From Elmis aenea (taxonomy: Eukaryota > Arthropoda > Insecta > Coleoptera > Elmidae), in NCBI GenBank assembly GCA_947652605.1, contig OX393581.1, positions 9,676,640 to 9,740,639 on the forward strand: DNA of 64,000 bases. Direction: 5' to 3'. Made by a program: the position numbers and the translations under genes. The notes beneath the pieces were generated by a model. The model ran no database searches, was not told the DNA's origin, and worked only from the letters and a program-made list of their open reading frames with translations. Positions 1 through 11,540 of the stretch are shown one piece after another (position 1 is the stretch's first letter; every line of letters starts with the position of its first letter).

Positions 1-457
1 CAGTCCAAATGTCATCCACACTTTGAGATACAGGCTCATCCTCAACGCTTTCTTCTTGTAGTATTCTTTTTCCTGCTCTATGACCATTTCTTGCTCGATG
101 TCTGACTTTTCCTCAGCTGAAACATCCGCTGTTGGTACATAGTTTTCGTCATCAGATGCAACATATGATTCTTCCTCATATTCAGAATCAGATTCTTTAA
201 ATACTGAATGTGTATCAAAGGTCTACTTATGTTGTGATAAGAACGCAAATACTCAGCATCTTTTTGCAGGTGTCCGTTATAGAATCAAAACAAAATATCT
301 AAGTGGTGTTGAAATTAGCAAAATATCACAAAACAAGACTTAAACAATGTGTAGATATTAAATATTATCCATTTTCCGTATAAAAAAAAATTATTTACTA
401 AGAATTTTCGTACAAAATATGAGAAGGTACAATTGTACCTTTACCGCCTGACGAGGG
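1..457 (-). mobile_element. piggyBac-like element, terminal fragment with broken transposase start
   Basis: A TTAA at 458-461 is followed on the minus strand by CCCTCGTCAGGCGG, which is the layout of a piggyBac end (TTAA target, CCC-initial terminal repeat). Just inside is an exact 18-bp palindrome (424-441). Further in, minus-strand 1-222 encodes an acidic stretch rich in Glu, Asp and Ser (ESDSEYEEE, ASDDENY). After one frame change near 50-60 it continues as VEDEPVSQSVDDIW, resembling the acidic N-terminus of piggyBac transposases just before the DDE domain. A stop lies three codons upstream of the acidic stretch, so the copy is damaged. The element runs off the left edge. The TTAA-CCC boundary and the acidic frame are seen directly; family assignment is inferred. 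Confidence 0.45.
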
Positions 458-461
458 TTAA

Positions 462-2361
462 GCCCAATGACAAAGACGGAATAAGAACCTAATGGAACAC
501 TCTTATATCACAGTATACTAATATATTATCTAAATTTAGCTGTTGTTTTCTACATGCAATGGAAGACGTATTCAGGTATTGTAAAATCATCACAAAATAT
601 GACAAAACACACAAATATTTGTGGAATGGCGGCCAATTGTTGTACAGTAGTAGATTACCTTGTAGAAACATAGTTCTAAATAATTGAGGAAAATTACGCC
701 ACTTCCAGGCAAAATAAAAGCTGAGCGCCAATGCTTGCTTCGTTATACCCCATGTTTCCCTACATCATGATGTGGTAGGTATACCATAAATTAAAAAAAA
801 AAATATTGGCCAATTCTGCTACGAATGGCAAGGAACATTTCGTCAATAGTTTATTTCATACCAATTTCATCAAAAATTGTTGGTATTCCTCCACAGAGCA
901 GCTTCATCATAAGATAACATCGAAACCTAATTTTCTACAACAATAAATTCAAATACCGCCCGAAATTTATCGCCGTATTGGACGATTTCAGCTAAAAAGC
1001 ATATTGAACATTTCACATTTTGTTTCTTGTTTTATGACTATTGTTTGTCACGGTCCATTTGATAAATCAACTTCATTTTGTTTCAAAATAATGCTACAAT
1101 AACATACAAAGTGGGGTATACGAAATTTATTTTGGGGTAAAAACGTTTTACTTTGTTTTGAAACAACTTTGCGCAAACCAAATTGTCTGCTTGAGGTAAA
1201 TAATGCCAATAAATGTAACAGGAGCAGCTTGGAAAGTTTTTTTTTTGTGTATCCTCATTTAATTTAGTGCCGTATCTGATTTATTTGAGCAGTTTGAATT
1301 ATGGTGATTTTAAAATTCCAGTTAATTTCAAACTGAATGGTTATTTCCTAAAATAAATCAATCATATAGCCCACGTTTGGCAATTAATAATGTACAGCTA
1401 AATGTGCCCAAAAAATTATGTTACACAAAAAGTGCAGTGAAGAATCATAATAGTATATTACATAACGTAATTGCGTAATTGCTTCACAACTCGTGTTATG
1501 TAGCTTACTTTTTCTACGATCACATAATACCTACGATTTTAACGGCTTTTTGACTAATTTGCATATGTAATTACGAGTCTTGTCGCTTTTGACGTAAACC
1601 TACATTGACGTTTCTAGACAAGTGTGCGTTGTGCTTACCGTGCGTTGTAACTCTTTGTAACTACTTTGATCATTTCTTTAAAACACTGTGCTTTTTGCTT
1701 ACCGTGCGTAAGGACCCACTTACTGTGCATGCAGGCTGTACGGTAAGAGTCATTAACATTAGTGGTCGTAGAAAAAGTTGTTTTAACCTGTTTAGTCACA
1801 ATCTAAACTGATATGTCATAACTACTATTTCTATTTATGATGGATGATGTTTAGGATTTTTGACGTAGACGAATTTTACAATGAGCAATCCACTGTATAA
1901 CAAATCTTGGAAAAATAGACATATACATATTGTGACGTGCGCTTATGCAACGTCGTTATTTACTTAAGGTTTTGTTGCCTTTGAAAGAAATTGCTTAACC
2001 CTTTTTATTTTAAAACTCTGGCGGCGATGTGGCTCGTGTCGTCGGATGCTCTGGAGGACTCCTTCACGTCGTTTAGCGTAGTTCACCAGGTCTAGAGTAG
2101 CTGTAAGATAGTGAGGTTGGCGAAATTAAACAACATTTACTTTGTGATCGGTGTTTATTATTCATATTTTGTTCAATATTTTGTAGTTGTAGTTTTAACG
2201 TAGATTCGTGAATATGTTTGTGGATGCGTATGTATGAAATTACGTGTGATTGTGTGTGCAATTGAATGTTGGTGTATGTATGAAATTATATGTTTTATGT
2301 GTACAATTAAATGTTGGTTTAGGGGTAATTATTGTGTTTGTGTATGTGTGTATTTGTTTTA
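462..2361. other. AT-rich intronic/intergenic DNA, no gene recognised
   Basis: No coding region recognised. A weak inverted repeat pairs about 1508-1525 (CTTTTTCTACGATCAC) with about 1763-1779 (GTGGTCGTAGAAAAAG), perhaps an old foldback element. 2210-2360 is GT-rich on the + strand. It probably lies in an intron of the SLC16-type gene whose exon begins at 3730. Confidence 0.5.
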
Positions 2362-2640
2362 AACTCCAACGAGGTCTGTCGAATAGCGAAAGCTCGCCCA
2401 TCAGACCTCTTTGTTGGAGTTGGTAGGAAGACTTTATGGGGTCGATCGATAAGCGATAATTCGCCCGCAGACCTCGCTCTAAAGTCCATAGAAATAATTG
2501 AGCCGTGTGCTCTCGTAGCGAAAACTCGCCCAAACTGCACGTGCAATGGCCCAAAGTGTTACAAGATAACAGGAGCTTCAGAATCTAGCGAAAACTCGCC
2601 GCAGAAGCTGGCTCTGTATATCAGGTGGATCATGAATGAT
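2362..2640 (+). repeat. Array of four stem-loops sharing a GCGA-NNNN-TCGC loop
   Basis: Four units, starting their shared core at 2384, 2451, 2516 and 2586 (spacing 67, 65, 70 bp), contain TAGCGAAAACTCGCC or a close variant. The core itself folds as GCGA, four variable bases, TCGC. Each core is flanked by arms that differ between units yet pair within a unit. In unit 1, 2362-2370 pairs with 2413-2421 and 2371-2378 pairs with 2402-2409 (17 bp, one 3-nt bulge). In unit 2, GACTTTA plus GGTC pair with GACC plus TAAAGTC. In unit 3, TTGAGCC pairs with GGCCCAA with one mismatch. In unit 4, AGCTTC pairs with GAAGCT. Unit spacing is not a multiple of three, so the open frame across it is unlikely to be protein. 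Function is unknown; part of an LTR or another transposon is possible. Confidence 0.6.
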
Positions 2641-3729
2641 CGTGTCGTGTGGTTCTGTCATGAACCCCTTTATTTTGACATACACATCTTTTTATACATG
2701 TTTTTGGAAGCGTGGGGTGAAAAATAGCTAAAATACGCCTATTAGTCGCTCTGAACTAATTACAATCCTAGTATTGAATAAAAAAGGCGTAAAACAAAGT
2801 TTAGTCGTTTGTTAATTCGTTATTTTAGTTGTGTGCACAGAGAGGGGGTGCAATCCGGATGTTTTAGTTTGTTACTGACTGTGCCCCTCCAAAACTAGAT
2901 TATCTAAACAAAACTGATTCCTGTTTTCACCCCACCAAAATTCCTAAATAACGTTGTACACGCTAAAATATGTTAAACTGCATTCAAGTTATATCAAATA
3001 ATAATAAAATTAAATCTATGCTAATATTTTACAAAAACAAACATTGTCATTAAAATCGATACAAATTACATACAATGAAAGAGGTCATGACCCATTTAAT
3101 AAACTAACAGGTATTCCATAAGGAATGTTCATTGAGATTGTGGTTCACTTACAATATTTCAATCACCAAGTCATTCGATACTTTCTTTAGCCGACCTAGC
3201 ATCCCATCGGTCCAAGTACCGATAATTTATAGTGTGATTTACTATTCGTCAGGCCATATGCTCACGAAATAACCCTAAACACCCTTATTTTATTTACGTA
3301 TTTAATAACGTAAGCTTTTCATGGCTAAACTAATATTTTTTAAGAAATGGTTGATAAGAAACAGACTAAACAAACTTAAGTTAAAAAATATTCTTTAATT
3401 TTAAAATTCCCACGATAGTTTTGAAAGCCAGAACAATTATTGAAAATTCCTAGCTTGAAAATATTGATTTTATTTCGAATTATTTATATTACTAATGCAG
3501 CCGTCACAATATACAAAGTGTTCCCATGTGGATAGCGCTTTTACTGAGCGCATAAAATCACACGTATTTGCTAATTAAACCAATCTTCTATCTCCAACGA
3601 TTTCTTCGATTTCCATGTTCTTACACTTCATAATTATGACTTTTTTTGCTAGAAATTTGCTCATAAAAATGGTTAACAATGGATCAACCAAAGTGCCTTG
3701 TACTTAAAATTTGTATCTCTTTTTTTTAG
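2641..3729. other. AT-rich intron sequence, nothing recognised
   Basis: No gene, structured RNA or clear transposon end seen. It ends at the TTTTTTTTAG acceptor of the SLC16-type exon at 3730. Confidence 0.5.
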
Positions 3730-6700
3730 GAGTTGGTTTGGGAATATTGATGCCTTCCACGTCCTTAGCCATAAATACCTACTTCAAAAAAAATCTCACT
3801 CTCGCGATGAGTCTATCGGTGACTGGAGTTGGATTATTACCAATTGCGATGCCTCAGATATGTAACTGGTTGCTAGATCTGTACGGCGTTAAAGGGACAG
3901 TGTTAATCTTTGGTGGAATTTCTTTACATTGCCTCGCTGGTGCGTTATTACTTCGACCACTAATCGGAAAACGGAAGACGAGCACACTAACGAATGGACC
4001 AAAAACGCAAGAGCCGACAAACGAGGTAAAGCTTTGACAAAAATAATCTTGCCTACCTAGTTTAGTCCAGTTCTTGATGGACCAATATAATTTAACAAAG
4101 ATAAATATTATTTACGTTTCGTTGATGCAACTTAACAATGTATTTAGTCTAAGTCAATAAACTTACTTAATTGGGAATAGGGATGGTACGGAACTGACGG
4201 TACTGTTCCACGGAACCTAATCTGTACTCAGAACTGTTTTGAACGGTTAAAATCCGAGTGATAAATCGGTTCCAGTTCCAACCGCCAAGAATTGACTTAG
4301 AATTAACTTGTTAGGCTATTATGTAGATGTAACCTTACGCTATATGTATCGGATTCTTCTGGTGACTAGGAAACTGAGTAGGTGATGAGTGCGGACTGGG
4401 GATGACTTCCTTACCACTCTATCTTACCTTCATGTTTGTAGCACTAATTATAGCATACAAATGCATATTTTCGTTTTGCCGAAACATTTTCATTTTTTAT
4501 TTATTTAGTCATAAGTTGAGTTGTGTTGTGCTGACTTTTTTCCATGGTTTTCTATCTTGTGTTAGCTTTTTATAGCTTTCCATTTGATGTTTCTATCCAT
4601 TGCTGCTTTTTTAACTTCGTCCTGCCAGGTTTTTCTCGGTCTACCTCTTTTGTTTTTCCCTGTGATCTTGCTTCAAAGGCTTTTATGGTTAATCTTTTTT
4701 TCTTTCATCCTATAAATTTGACCCAACCATCCCAGTTCTTACTTGTATTTTTGTTTCAACAGATTTTATCTTTAATTGTTCTCTATATGTTTTATTTCTG
4801 ATTCGATCTTTTTTGATTTTTCCTTGGATTTTTCTTAGAAATCTCATTTCTGCTGCATTCACTCGGCTACTATTTTTATTTGTGAGTGTCCATGTTTCAC
4901 TTCCGTACAAACGTGCTGGAGTTACTACATTTTTGAGCACTTCCACTTTAGTTCGTTTTGGGACTTCTCGATTTTTATTCTTAAACTTTTAAATATTCTT
5001 TCCACATTTCCTGTCCTTTCGCTTATTTCCATGTCCATTCCTCTATTTTTGTCTATCTTCACTCCTAAATATTTAAAGCTTTCTACCTGTTGCAACCTAA
5101 GCCGATTTTAAGTGATGTGATGCCCTTTGTTCTCTGTTATAACGATCATAGTTTTAGTTTTTTTCAGTATTAATTTTCATACTGATTTTTTACAATTTCT
5201 GGTTTAGAGTTTCTAGATTATGTTGCGGATTCTTTTCTGTTTCCGCGATTAAAACCATGTCGTCTGTGAACATTAGCTCAGTTATGTTTATTTTTCCATT
5301 TTCCAGCTACGTAGGTGAAACGGTTGCATATTTTTTTTACTTGTTTAATTACGCCATCTATAGCAACTGCAAATAATAATAGACCGAGCACTCATCCCTG
5401 TTTTAAGTCCTCTTTTGTGTCAAACTCTCCCGATTCTTCATTTTCAGTTCTTACAATATTTACCGTTTCATCACTTTTCATATGTCGATTGTTTCTATTT
5501 CTATTCCCTTCCTTCTTAGGCCCCTCCATTTTCCAAGTCTATAAAACATTAATGTATTTCCTTGTATTTTGTTAAGCTCTTTTCAATTGTTTCTATATTT
5601 TTCATACGTTAAGTGGCGCAATCCAACCCATTTTGCCAGCTAACTGAAGTTTCTTGTATAATGCTTATTCCAAATTTCCAATATAACTACAACGCTAAAA
5701 TTCATGAGAGTTTGAACATTTGCAACCGTTTGGAACTGGAGCTGGTAAGCACATCTAATACAACAGCGAAACTGAAACGGTTGAACAAACGGTATAACAA
5801 AAATGAAGCGTTCCGTATCATCCCTTATATTGGAGAAAACAGAAATAAAAGATGTTTTTTTAAGCCCAATCTACAACATTCACGACAAAATTACAAATAT
5901 TCTACAGGAATATTGACCGTTTAGTGACCTTTTTCATTAATCCTTAAGTCTGTTTTATACTATAGGTACTATTGTTTCGTTTAAAAAAATCGTATACGAT
6001 TTTCTAGTACGGTGTCAATCAGAAATTAAAAATCTTGAACAAAAAATTCGTACGAAATTACTACCTGCCCTAAATGCGTCCAATTAGCATGGGCGCATGC
6101 GTATTCTACTGTAACTGTATCTGACCGTCATTTGTCATTTGTGGGTTAGGTTAACTGAAACAATCAAACGATGTTAAATACTAAAATACTACTTATTACC
6201 GTTAATCCCTCACAATTTATTTTGTAGGAATAAATATGTAGAATGGACAAGCGTTAAATATACGTTAAATTTGAAAATGATTCACTTTCTGTTCTGTGAT
6301 CAAATTGAACATTTGACATGGTAACTCAAGGTGCCAACAAAATATGATAAAAGTTACTAAAAGGTAACCAAAATATATTGGAGTTTTCGTACCAAAAAAT
6401 AGTACAATGTAAATGGTTCATATTTTCCATGCTAAATTCTTGAACGAAATTTTTGTATTAAAAATCGTATACGATTTTCTTAAACGAAAAAATAGTTTAG
6501 TATAAAACAGACTTTATATCGTACTACGGGGTAAGCGGTGACGTCACCCAGTGCCGTTCAAGAGAATTCCCTTGATTTCGCCCTTGTCAACGTGTTAGTT
6601 TTTTTGATTTTAACGTTTTTAAAACGTCTTTCATGCATTTAATTTAATATTTGATTAAATTAACTAAATTATATTGATTTATTTATTTTTAAACTTGGGT

Positions 6701-9700
6701 TACCCACCTTAATTACTTTGTTGGTTGGCTAAACGCTGATTGAGTAATTCTGTTGTGAACATTTTGGTGAATTGGTACGTTTTTAAAATGTATGTTTTAT
6801 TCAGGATAGATTGCTGCCTTCTGCCGTAGGAGTTTACAATGAAACAACAACCCCTACAAAAATAGAACCGAAACAGAACAGATTAAACAAATTGTATTCG
6901 ATGTTTAATCTCGGACTGTTTAAAGAACGTGTGTACGTGATAATAGTCATAGGTATGGGAATATCGTATGTGGCTGAACTCAACTTCGTGCTTATGACAC
7001 CCTTTGTTTTATCGGAATTGGCTAGTTTTACCCGGGCAGATGTTGCCTTGGCTATGTCCATACAAGCAGCTGCAGATATTTCAGGAAGATTAGCAATACC
7101 GTTGTGGGCATATAAACAGAAGTGGCCACCTAAAGTGATGTACGCATCTGCGTTGATAGGTTCCTGTATTGGACGCACAGGTAAATAAAATGTAACGCAC
7201 GCAAAAAGCATGTACCGTGCCGTTAGCAACAAAATTCTTGCACCAAATAGGACACTAGGTTAGTGTACATTTTTCTTTTTCAGCACTGACAATTTTCTGT
7301 GATACTAGATATATAGTTTTGACTTGCGCCGTCCTGTTAGGATTATCCAAAGGCGCTAAAGCAGTATTTCAATCATTAATTTTACCAAAATATGTAAGTT
7401 TGGAAAATCTTCCGGCCGCCATGGGTTTCCTTATGGTTATAAATGGAGTTTTGTCGCTGGCAATAGGACCATTAATAGGTAATTTTTTCAGATATTTTTG
7501 TTTGATGTGAAACATCTCAGTAGTCAGTACATGTATGTACCTATAGTTCGTAAAGCAGTGTTTCCCAACCCCCTTAAAGTTGTGCCCTCCTTTTTCATAT
7601 TAATTTTTATATCAAAAGGGTGATCCTTTTATACAGTAGCGACTAAAAAAATTATTTTGGAAAATCCATACAGTTTTACATTTCTTCGCGCCCCCCTTTA
7701 CAATTTGGCGCCCCTTTTAGAATTTAGCGCCTTCCTAAGGAGACGCGCCCCAAACATTCTAGAAATATATAATTTACAGGTGCAACAACCTTACAACATT
7801 AATTTGTTGGCGCATTTTATAACAAAAATAGTAGTGTCGTCTTAGAAATATAAAATTTGCCAAAAACAATTATTTGTTTTCATACAACAAATTTACAGTT
7901 CGTTTTGCTTTTCTCTAATTTAAAATAACGAAGTAAAAAAATACGAGTGGTACTGTTTAGGAGTCATGTTTAAAGAAAAACACAAATAATTAATTAATTT
8001 TAAACTAAATATACCAACTTCGTTGTGAACAGTTTTATTTCAATTACTTTAGCATATCTTTACTAAACAAACAGAATGTCTATTACCTACGTTTAAAATA
8101 AAGATGATATTTAGCTACCAAACAAAAGAAGTCCGTCAAAATTAAATGCAAAGCTAAAAAATATATTGTATGATAAAGAAGAATATTTTTTAGCAATGGT
8201 TGTATTTGTTAATAGTACAGTTATTTACAAAACTAATTTAATCATCTCCTTCCGGCTTCTGCTCTGTACTTGCTAAAGCTGTATAAAATGTGTATTCTTT
8301 ATAACAAAACTATTAAAGCCAAAGCTGATTATAATTGATAAAAATATAATTATATTCGTTTAAGATTTTTTACTAATAATATTGATATACAAGGTGATTT
8401 ACTATATTATCTTATTTTGTGGGTCTTTAATAGTCGAAAAACAGAATTGTGTAAAATTTTAAATTGCTTACAGAACTATTTTTTATCACTCAAAATGATC
8501 TATGATTTACGAGCAACTATTTTACGAAAAAAATCTTAAAAAAATTAATAGTTTTTTCGCTATTGATAATTAATTTAGAACGTTTCTATATAATTTTGCA
8601 ACGGTTGAGCTATCTACAATTTGAAAATGGATTTCACATCAGCCTAAAATTCTTACCGCTTTTACCCAGTAGTCTGTTCTACCCTATTCTATACTGATAA
8701 AAAAAATTCTGTTAACAGAATCTTAGCGATTTAATATTAGAATATGCAATAATTATACTTAGCTATAGCTTCGAATTAAACATTATCGGAAGTAGCAGTA
8801 AAAACAAACTATTGCTTTTGGTAAATATTACTTTGATTTTCCAGGTATTTTCTTCGTTTTTCTATTAATATTTAATTAAGTTAGGCACTGGTGACGTTCG
8901 CCTACATATTTCATGCAATTAAAATACTTTGAAAGTTAAACACGTTCCAGTCGCTTTAAAAGAAATTGTGTGCTCATTTTTAATAATTTATTTCACTTTC
9001 TAATAAAGTCGAGATGTATTTTTCTGTACTTGTGCAAAATTTAACTTACTTCATTGCGTCAATTTTTCACAAAATTATTATTTTTTTTTAAAACTATTGT
9101 TTTATTGCACCTAGCTACTTTAGCCAACCAGCAATATGTCTTTATGATAGTTCTACTTAAGTTAAGAGTCCACCTGTTGGTGTCTTCTTTTTTTCTTCTG
9201 TATTCTTGTTTTCAAGAACGACACTTTACACAACCGCACAGTGCTCTGCTTTACACTAACTCGCTAGCTCAAACGGCTTGGTCCGTTTAAGCCTTCTCAC
9301 TAGATGTTGGTTGTCCAAGAACTGCAGGGCTTCGGTGTTGATGTGATCATGCAGCCTTTGTTCATGTTTGTTGGCAAAGTTTTGGATTTCTTCGTCGACT
9401 GTTGGCATCCTCAGGTCCCTGTGGAGGTCGACATTCCTCACGTACCACGGGGCATCCACAATTGCCCGGAGTACCTTATTTTGGAGTCGCTGTATTATTT
9501 TAATGTTCGTTTTACCAGCACACCCCCAAAGCTGTATGCCGTAGGTCCATACTGGCTTCAGTATTTGTTTATATATTAGAAGTTTATTTTCAATTGAAAG
9601 TTTAGATTTCCTATTCATTAGCCAAAATAGTTTTCTATATTTGATGCCTAGCTCTTCGCGTTTTTTTTTAATGTGTTCTTTCCACTTTAGTTTAATGTCC

Positions 9701-10366
9701 AGGTTCATGCCTAAATATTTAGCTGTGTTAGAAGGTGGAATTCTGTTGTTGTTTAATATCACTGGCAGGTGTTCTACTAATCTTTTATTTGTGAAATTCA
9801 CTTGCACTGTTTTAGTTTTATTTAGTTTGATGCGCCATGTTTTAGTCCATTCGAAGATTTGAATTGTTGCGTTCTGGAGTTTATCTGTTGATTGTTCAAT
9901 AGTTGTTTCGATGGCTAGAATTGCGGTATCGTCGGCAAAAGTGGCTACTTTCACATGTTGTGTTTGTGGTATATCAGAAGTGAATAGCAGGTACAGTATC
10001 GGGCCAAGGACACTACCTTGGGGTACTCCGGCTTTGATTTCTTTGAATGTGGAATATTCTTCATCTTGTTTCACTCGGAAAATCCTATCTGATAAATAGG
10101 ATTTTAGGATGTCACAATTTTGCTTTGGTAGAGACAAAATTAATGAATTAAGAGTTTTTGAATCGGCGACTAGAGACATCTTGGCAATCTTAATTAAATA
10201 ACATTGTTTTTACTCTGTTGCAGGTTTCATACATGATGTAAATAACTCATACACATATGCTCTTCACACAGCCACCGTGATGTCACTTTTCTGCGTGTTT
10301 TTGTGGGCTACCGACAGCTCAAGAGAAAATCACAAGTTTAAGGCCGCTCCAGGAGTAGATGTGTGA
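3730..10366 (+). CDS. SLC16-type monocarboxylate transporter-like protein, last four exons (5' part outside window)
   Basis: Four exons join in frame: 3730-4025, 6805-7180, 7284-7478 and 10224-10366 (stop TGA 10364-10366). Each has AG before and GT after (donors GTAAAG, GTAAAT, GTAATT), with intron phases 0, 1, 1 inside and phase 1 before the first. They give about 335 C-terminal residues. The first exon encodes GVGLGILMPSTSLAINTYF and a YG..G..LIFGG segment typical of membrane helices 4-6 of the SLC16 branch of the major facilitator superfamily. A polar cytosolic loop (RKTSTL to NRLNKLYS) follows, then helices 7-12 with the FTRADVALAMSIQAAADISGRL and GPLIGFIHD motifs seen in helix 8 and helix 12 regions of the family. 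Known members carry monocarboxylates or other small solutes at the plasma membrane; the substrate here cannot be read from sequence. Introns carry a Harbinger-type MITE, a Jockey-type fragment and an older RT relic. Earlier exons (including the PPDGGWGW start) are left of the window. Confidence 0.85.
4026..4510. other. Intron, mostly unremarkable
   Basis: About 4190-4290 has repeated GGAAC/GGTTC-type words (GGTACGGAACTGACGG) resembling ends of hAT-type repeats, but no second end was found. Confidence 0.3.
4510..5590 (-). mobile_element. Decayed non-LTR retrotransposon, reverse transcriptase to 3' end
   Basis: The minus strand carries pieces of a reverse transcriptase in several frames. About 5395 resembles the LKQG turn before the catalytic site. 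About 5220-5290 encodes ITELMFTDDMVLIAETEKN, with FTDD in place of the catalytic F/YADD. 4710-4946 encodes a C-terminal stretch with LYGSETWTLTNKN and AEMRFLRKIQGKIKKDRIRN, which is standard for RTs of this class. Stops and frame changes show it is dead. Related fragments occur at 22683-22750 and 57030-57240. Confidence 0.7.
5947..6513. mobile_element. MITE with TTA target duplication (PIF/Harbinger-like)
   Basis: The ends are inverted: left AGTCTGTTTTATACTA, right TAGTATAAAACAGACT (with one extra T inside). A further inverted pair lies inside (ATCGTATACGAT near 5990 and 6466). The element is flanked by TTA at 5944-5946 and 6514-6516. A 3-bp TTA duplication is the PIF/Harbinger signature. No transposase is present. 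Confidence 0.6.
7479..9082. other. Intron with a hAT-like left end, otherwise unrecognised
   Basis: At 7555 CAGTGTTTCCCAACC resembles the common hAT end CAGTGGTTCCCAACC, but no matching right end was found. The rest is AT-rich with no recognised feature. Confidence 0.35.
9083..10185 (-). mobile_element. 5'-truncated Jockey-type non-LTR retrotransposon
   Basis: The minus strand holds an open RT fragment (9256-10179) followed by a short 3' UTR that ends in an A-rich tail near 9083-9090 (seen as T-rich on the + strand). Loss of the 5' half with an intact 3' end is the usual result of incomplete target-primed reverse transcription. It sits in the last intron of the SLC16-type gene, in opposite orientation to it. 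No clear target duplication was found. Confidence 0.75.
9256..10179 (-). CDS. Reverse transcriptase fragment, Jockey clade
   Basis: This frame of 307 residues has no internal stop. It contains KAGVPQGSVLGPILYLLFTSDIP (palm region, residues about 50-70), the catalytic ATFADDTAIL (about 79-88), then thumb and connection sequence ending with WTYGIQLWGCA and a terminal RLKRTKP. These are hallmark motifs of Jockey-type RTs. The N-terminal endonuclease and fingers are missing, so the protein cannot be complete. The unbroken frame suggests a fairly recent insertion. It ends only 44 bp before the acceptor of the final transporter exon. Confidence 0.85.
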   Translation of the reverse strand: MSLVADSKTLNSLILSLPKQNCDILKSYLSDRIFRVKQDEEYSTFKEIKAGVPQGSVLGPILYLLFTSDIPQTQHVKVATFADDTAILAIETTIEQSTDKLQNATIQIFEWTKTWRIKLNKTKTVQVNFTNKRLVEHLPVILNNNRIPPSNTAKYLGMNLDIKLKWKEHIKKKREELGIKYRKLFWLMNRKSKLSIENKLLIYKQILKPVWTYGIQLWGCAGKTNIKIIQRLQNKVLRAIVDAPWYVRNVDLHRDLRMPTVDEEIQNFANKHEQRLHDHINTEALQFLDNQHLVRRLKRTKPFELAS

Positions 10367-10606
10367 TACAGAGTTCAAAATAATATGAATTTTGAACGCT
10401 CGCTACGTAATGATCGCCATTCGAACATCAGGAATCTATGTGAACTGAATTTCTCTACGAATTAAAGTAATTTTAGGTAGATGAAAAATAATAACGCGTA
10501 AAATGTTATAATAAAAATCGTATTTTTAACACTTATCGTTTGGATAAACTGTTTGATAAATATAACGTATGTACCTACGTTTTTAATAAAAGTCTAACAA
10601 TTTATT
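10367..10606 (+). promoter_or_regulatory. 3' UTR and poly(A) signal of the SLC16-type gene
   Basis: The sequence after the stop codon is AT-rich and contains AATAAA at 10585-10590, 219 bp after the stop. A GT-rich stretch (GTGGTTTGTC) follows and could be the downstream element. The end of the transcript is inferred. Confidence 0.5.
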
Positions 10607-10625
10607 ACTTGTGGTTTGTCTAGTG

Positions 10626-11018
10626 CAGCGGTTCCCTAATTGGGTTCCGTGAAGTGAAACCAAGGGTTGCGCTATTTAATACAAAAAAAAAGAAAGAAAA
10701 AATTAGTTTCACCACGTAAAAAAAATTACTGAGTACTATACGGGGTGTCCCAGATTACATTTCCAGCATGGGGATCTCGCTTATTATAAGAGATACAGGT
10801 TTGGTTAAATTAGATGAATTATTCGTTAGTATGAGAGCAGCCACAATCAGTTTTTAAAAGTACAAAATTTCTCGTACTTAAGATGTGATAGCAAAAAATA
10901 TGAAAATGTCGAATTTCTTTTTCCACTACATGTAAAAAAAATGTTCATACTTCTGGGGTTCCACAAGATTTTAAATGTTTTGAAAGGGTTCCATAGCTAA
11001 AACATTTGGCAACCGCTG
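10626..11018. mobile_element. Non-autonomous hAT element with exact 8-bp target duplication
   Basis: The ends are CAGCGGTTCCCTAATTGGG and, in reverse complement, CAGCGGTTGCCAAATG. The flanks are exact 8-bp copies, GTCTAGTG at 10618-10625 and 11019-11026. Both features are diagnostic of hAT transposition. No transposase is encoded. It lies just past the polyadenylation signal of the transporter gene. Confidence 0.8.
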
Positions 11019-11026
11019 GTCTAGTG

Positions 11027-11540
11027 TAAGTCGACCCAAGAATCAACCTAAAACAAATTTCATTAGATTCTGGAGTAAAACTTAATCCATTCATAGATTA
11101 CGAGTTTATAATTTTGTTTTTAAAATAAATATGTACCGGATTATTCCATTTAAAAACATTTACATATTCGTGTTTCAAGTTTAGCCAAATGGACCGGGCA
11201 TAAGAAACACCGTGTATTATTTTAAAATTTTAATAAGTCGGCAATTAGTATGATACTATTGTCAACTAAGGTATTAAAGGAATCCGTTCTGACAATGCTA
11301 AGTTGTAAAATATTAATATTTTTTTAGAGTCCTCTCCCTGTCAACAATTTCGTAAAAACTAAGGTATCTCAAAAACTTTTGGTTTTAGGTACAAAACACC
11401 TGCTACATATTTGAAAGACAAGTTAATTTTGCACCTTAAAATTACGAAATATATAGGATGTTTTATTTAAAAAAAAAACAAAGTGACGTATCTGTGTACA
11501 ATTAAAAATAATTTAAGGTTATGACGTAAAACATTCGACG
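11027..11540. other. AT-rich intergenic, nothing recognised
   Basis: No gene or clear repeat end seen. Confidence 0.4.

Noticed and set aside
2332..2727. 131-codon open frame across the hairpin array
   Set aside because: Unit spacing (67, 65, 70 bp) is not a multiple of three, frames also run open on the other strand, and no protein motif appears. Structure explains the pattern better.
7555..7850. Complete hAT element starting CAGTGTTTCCCAACC
   Set aside because: No matching right end or target duplication found, so listed only as a possible end within the intron.
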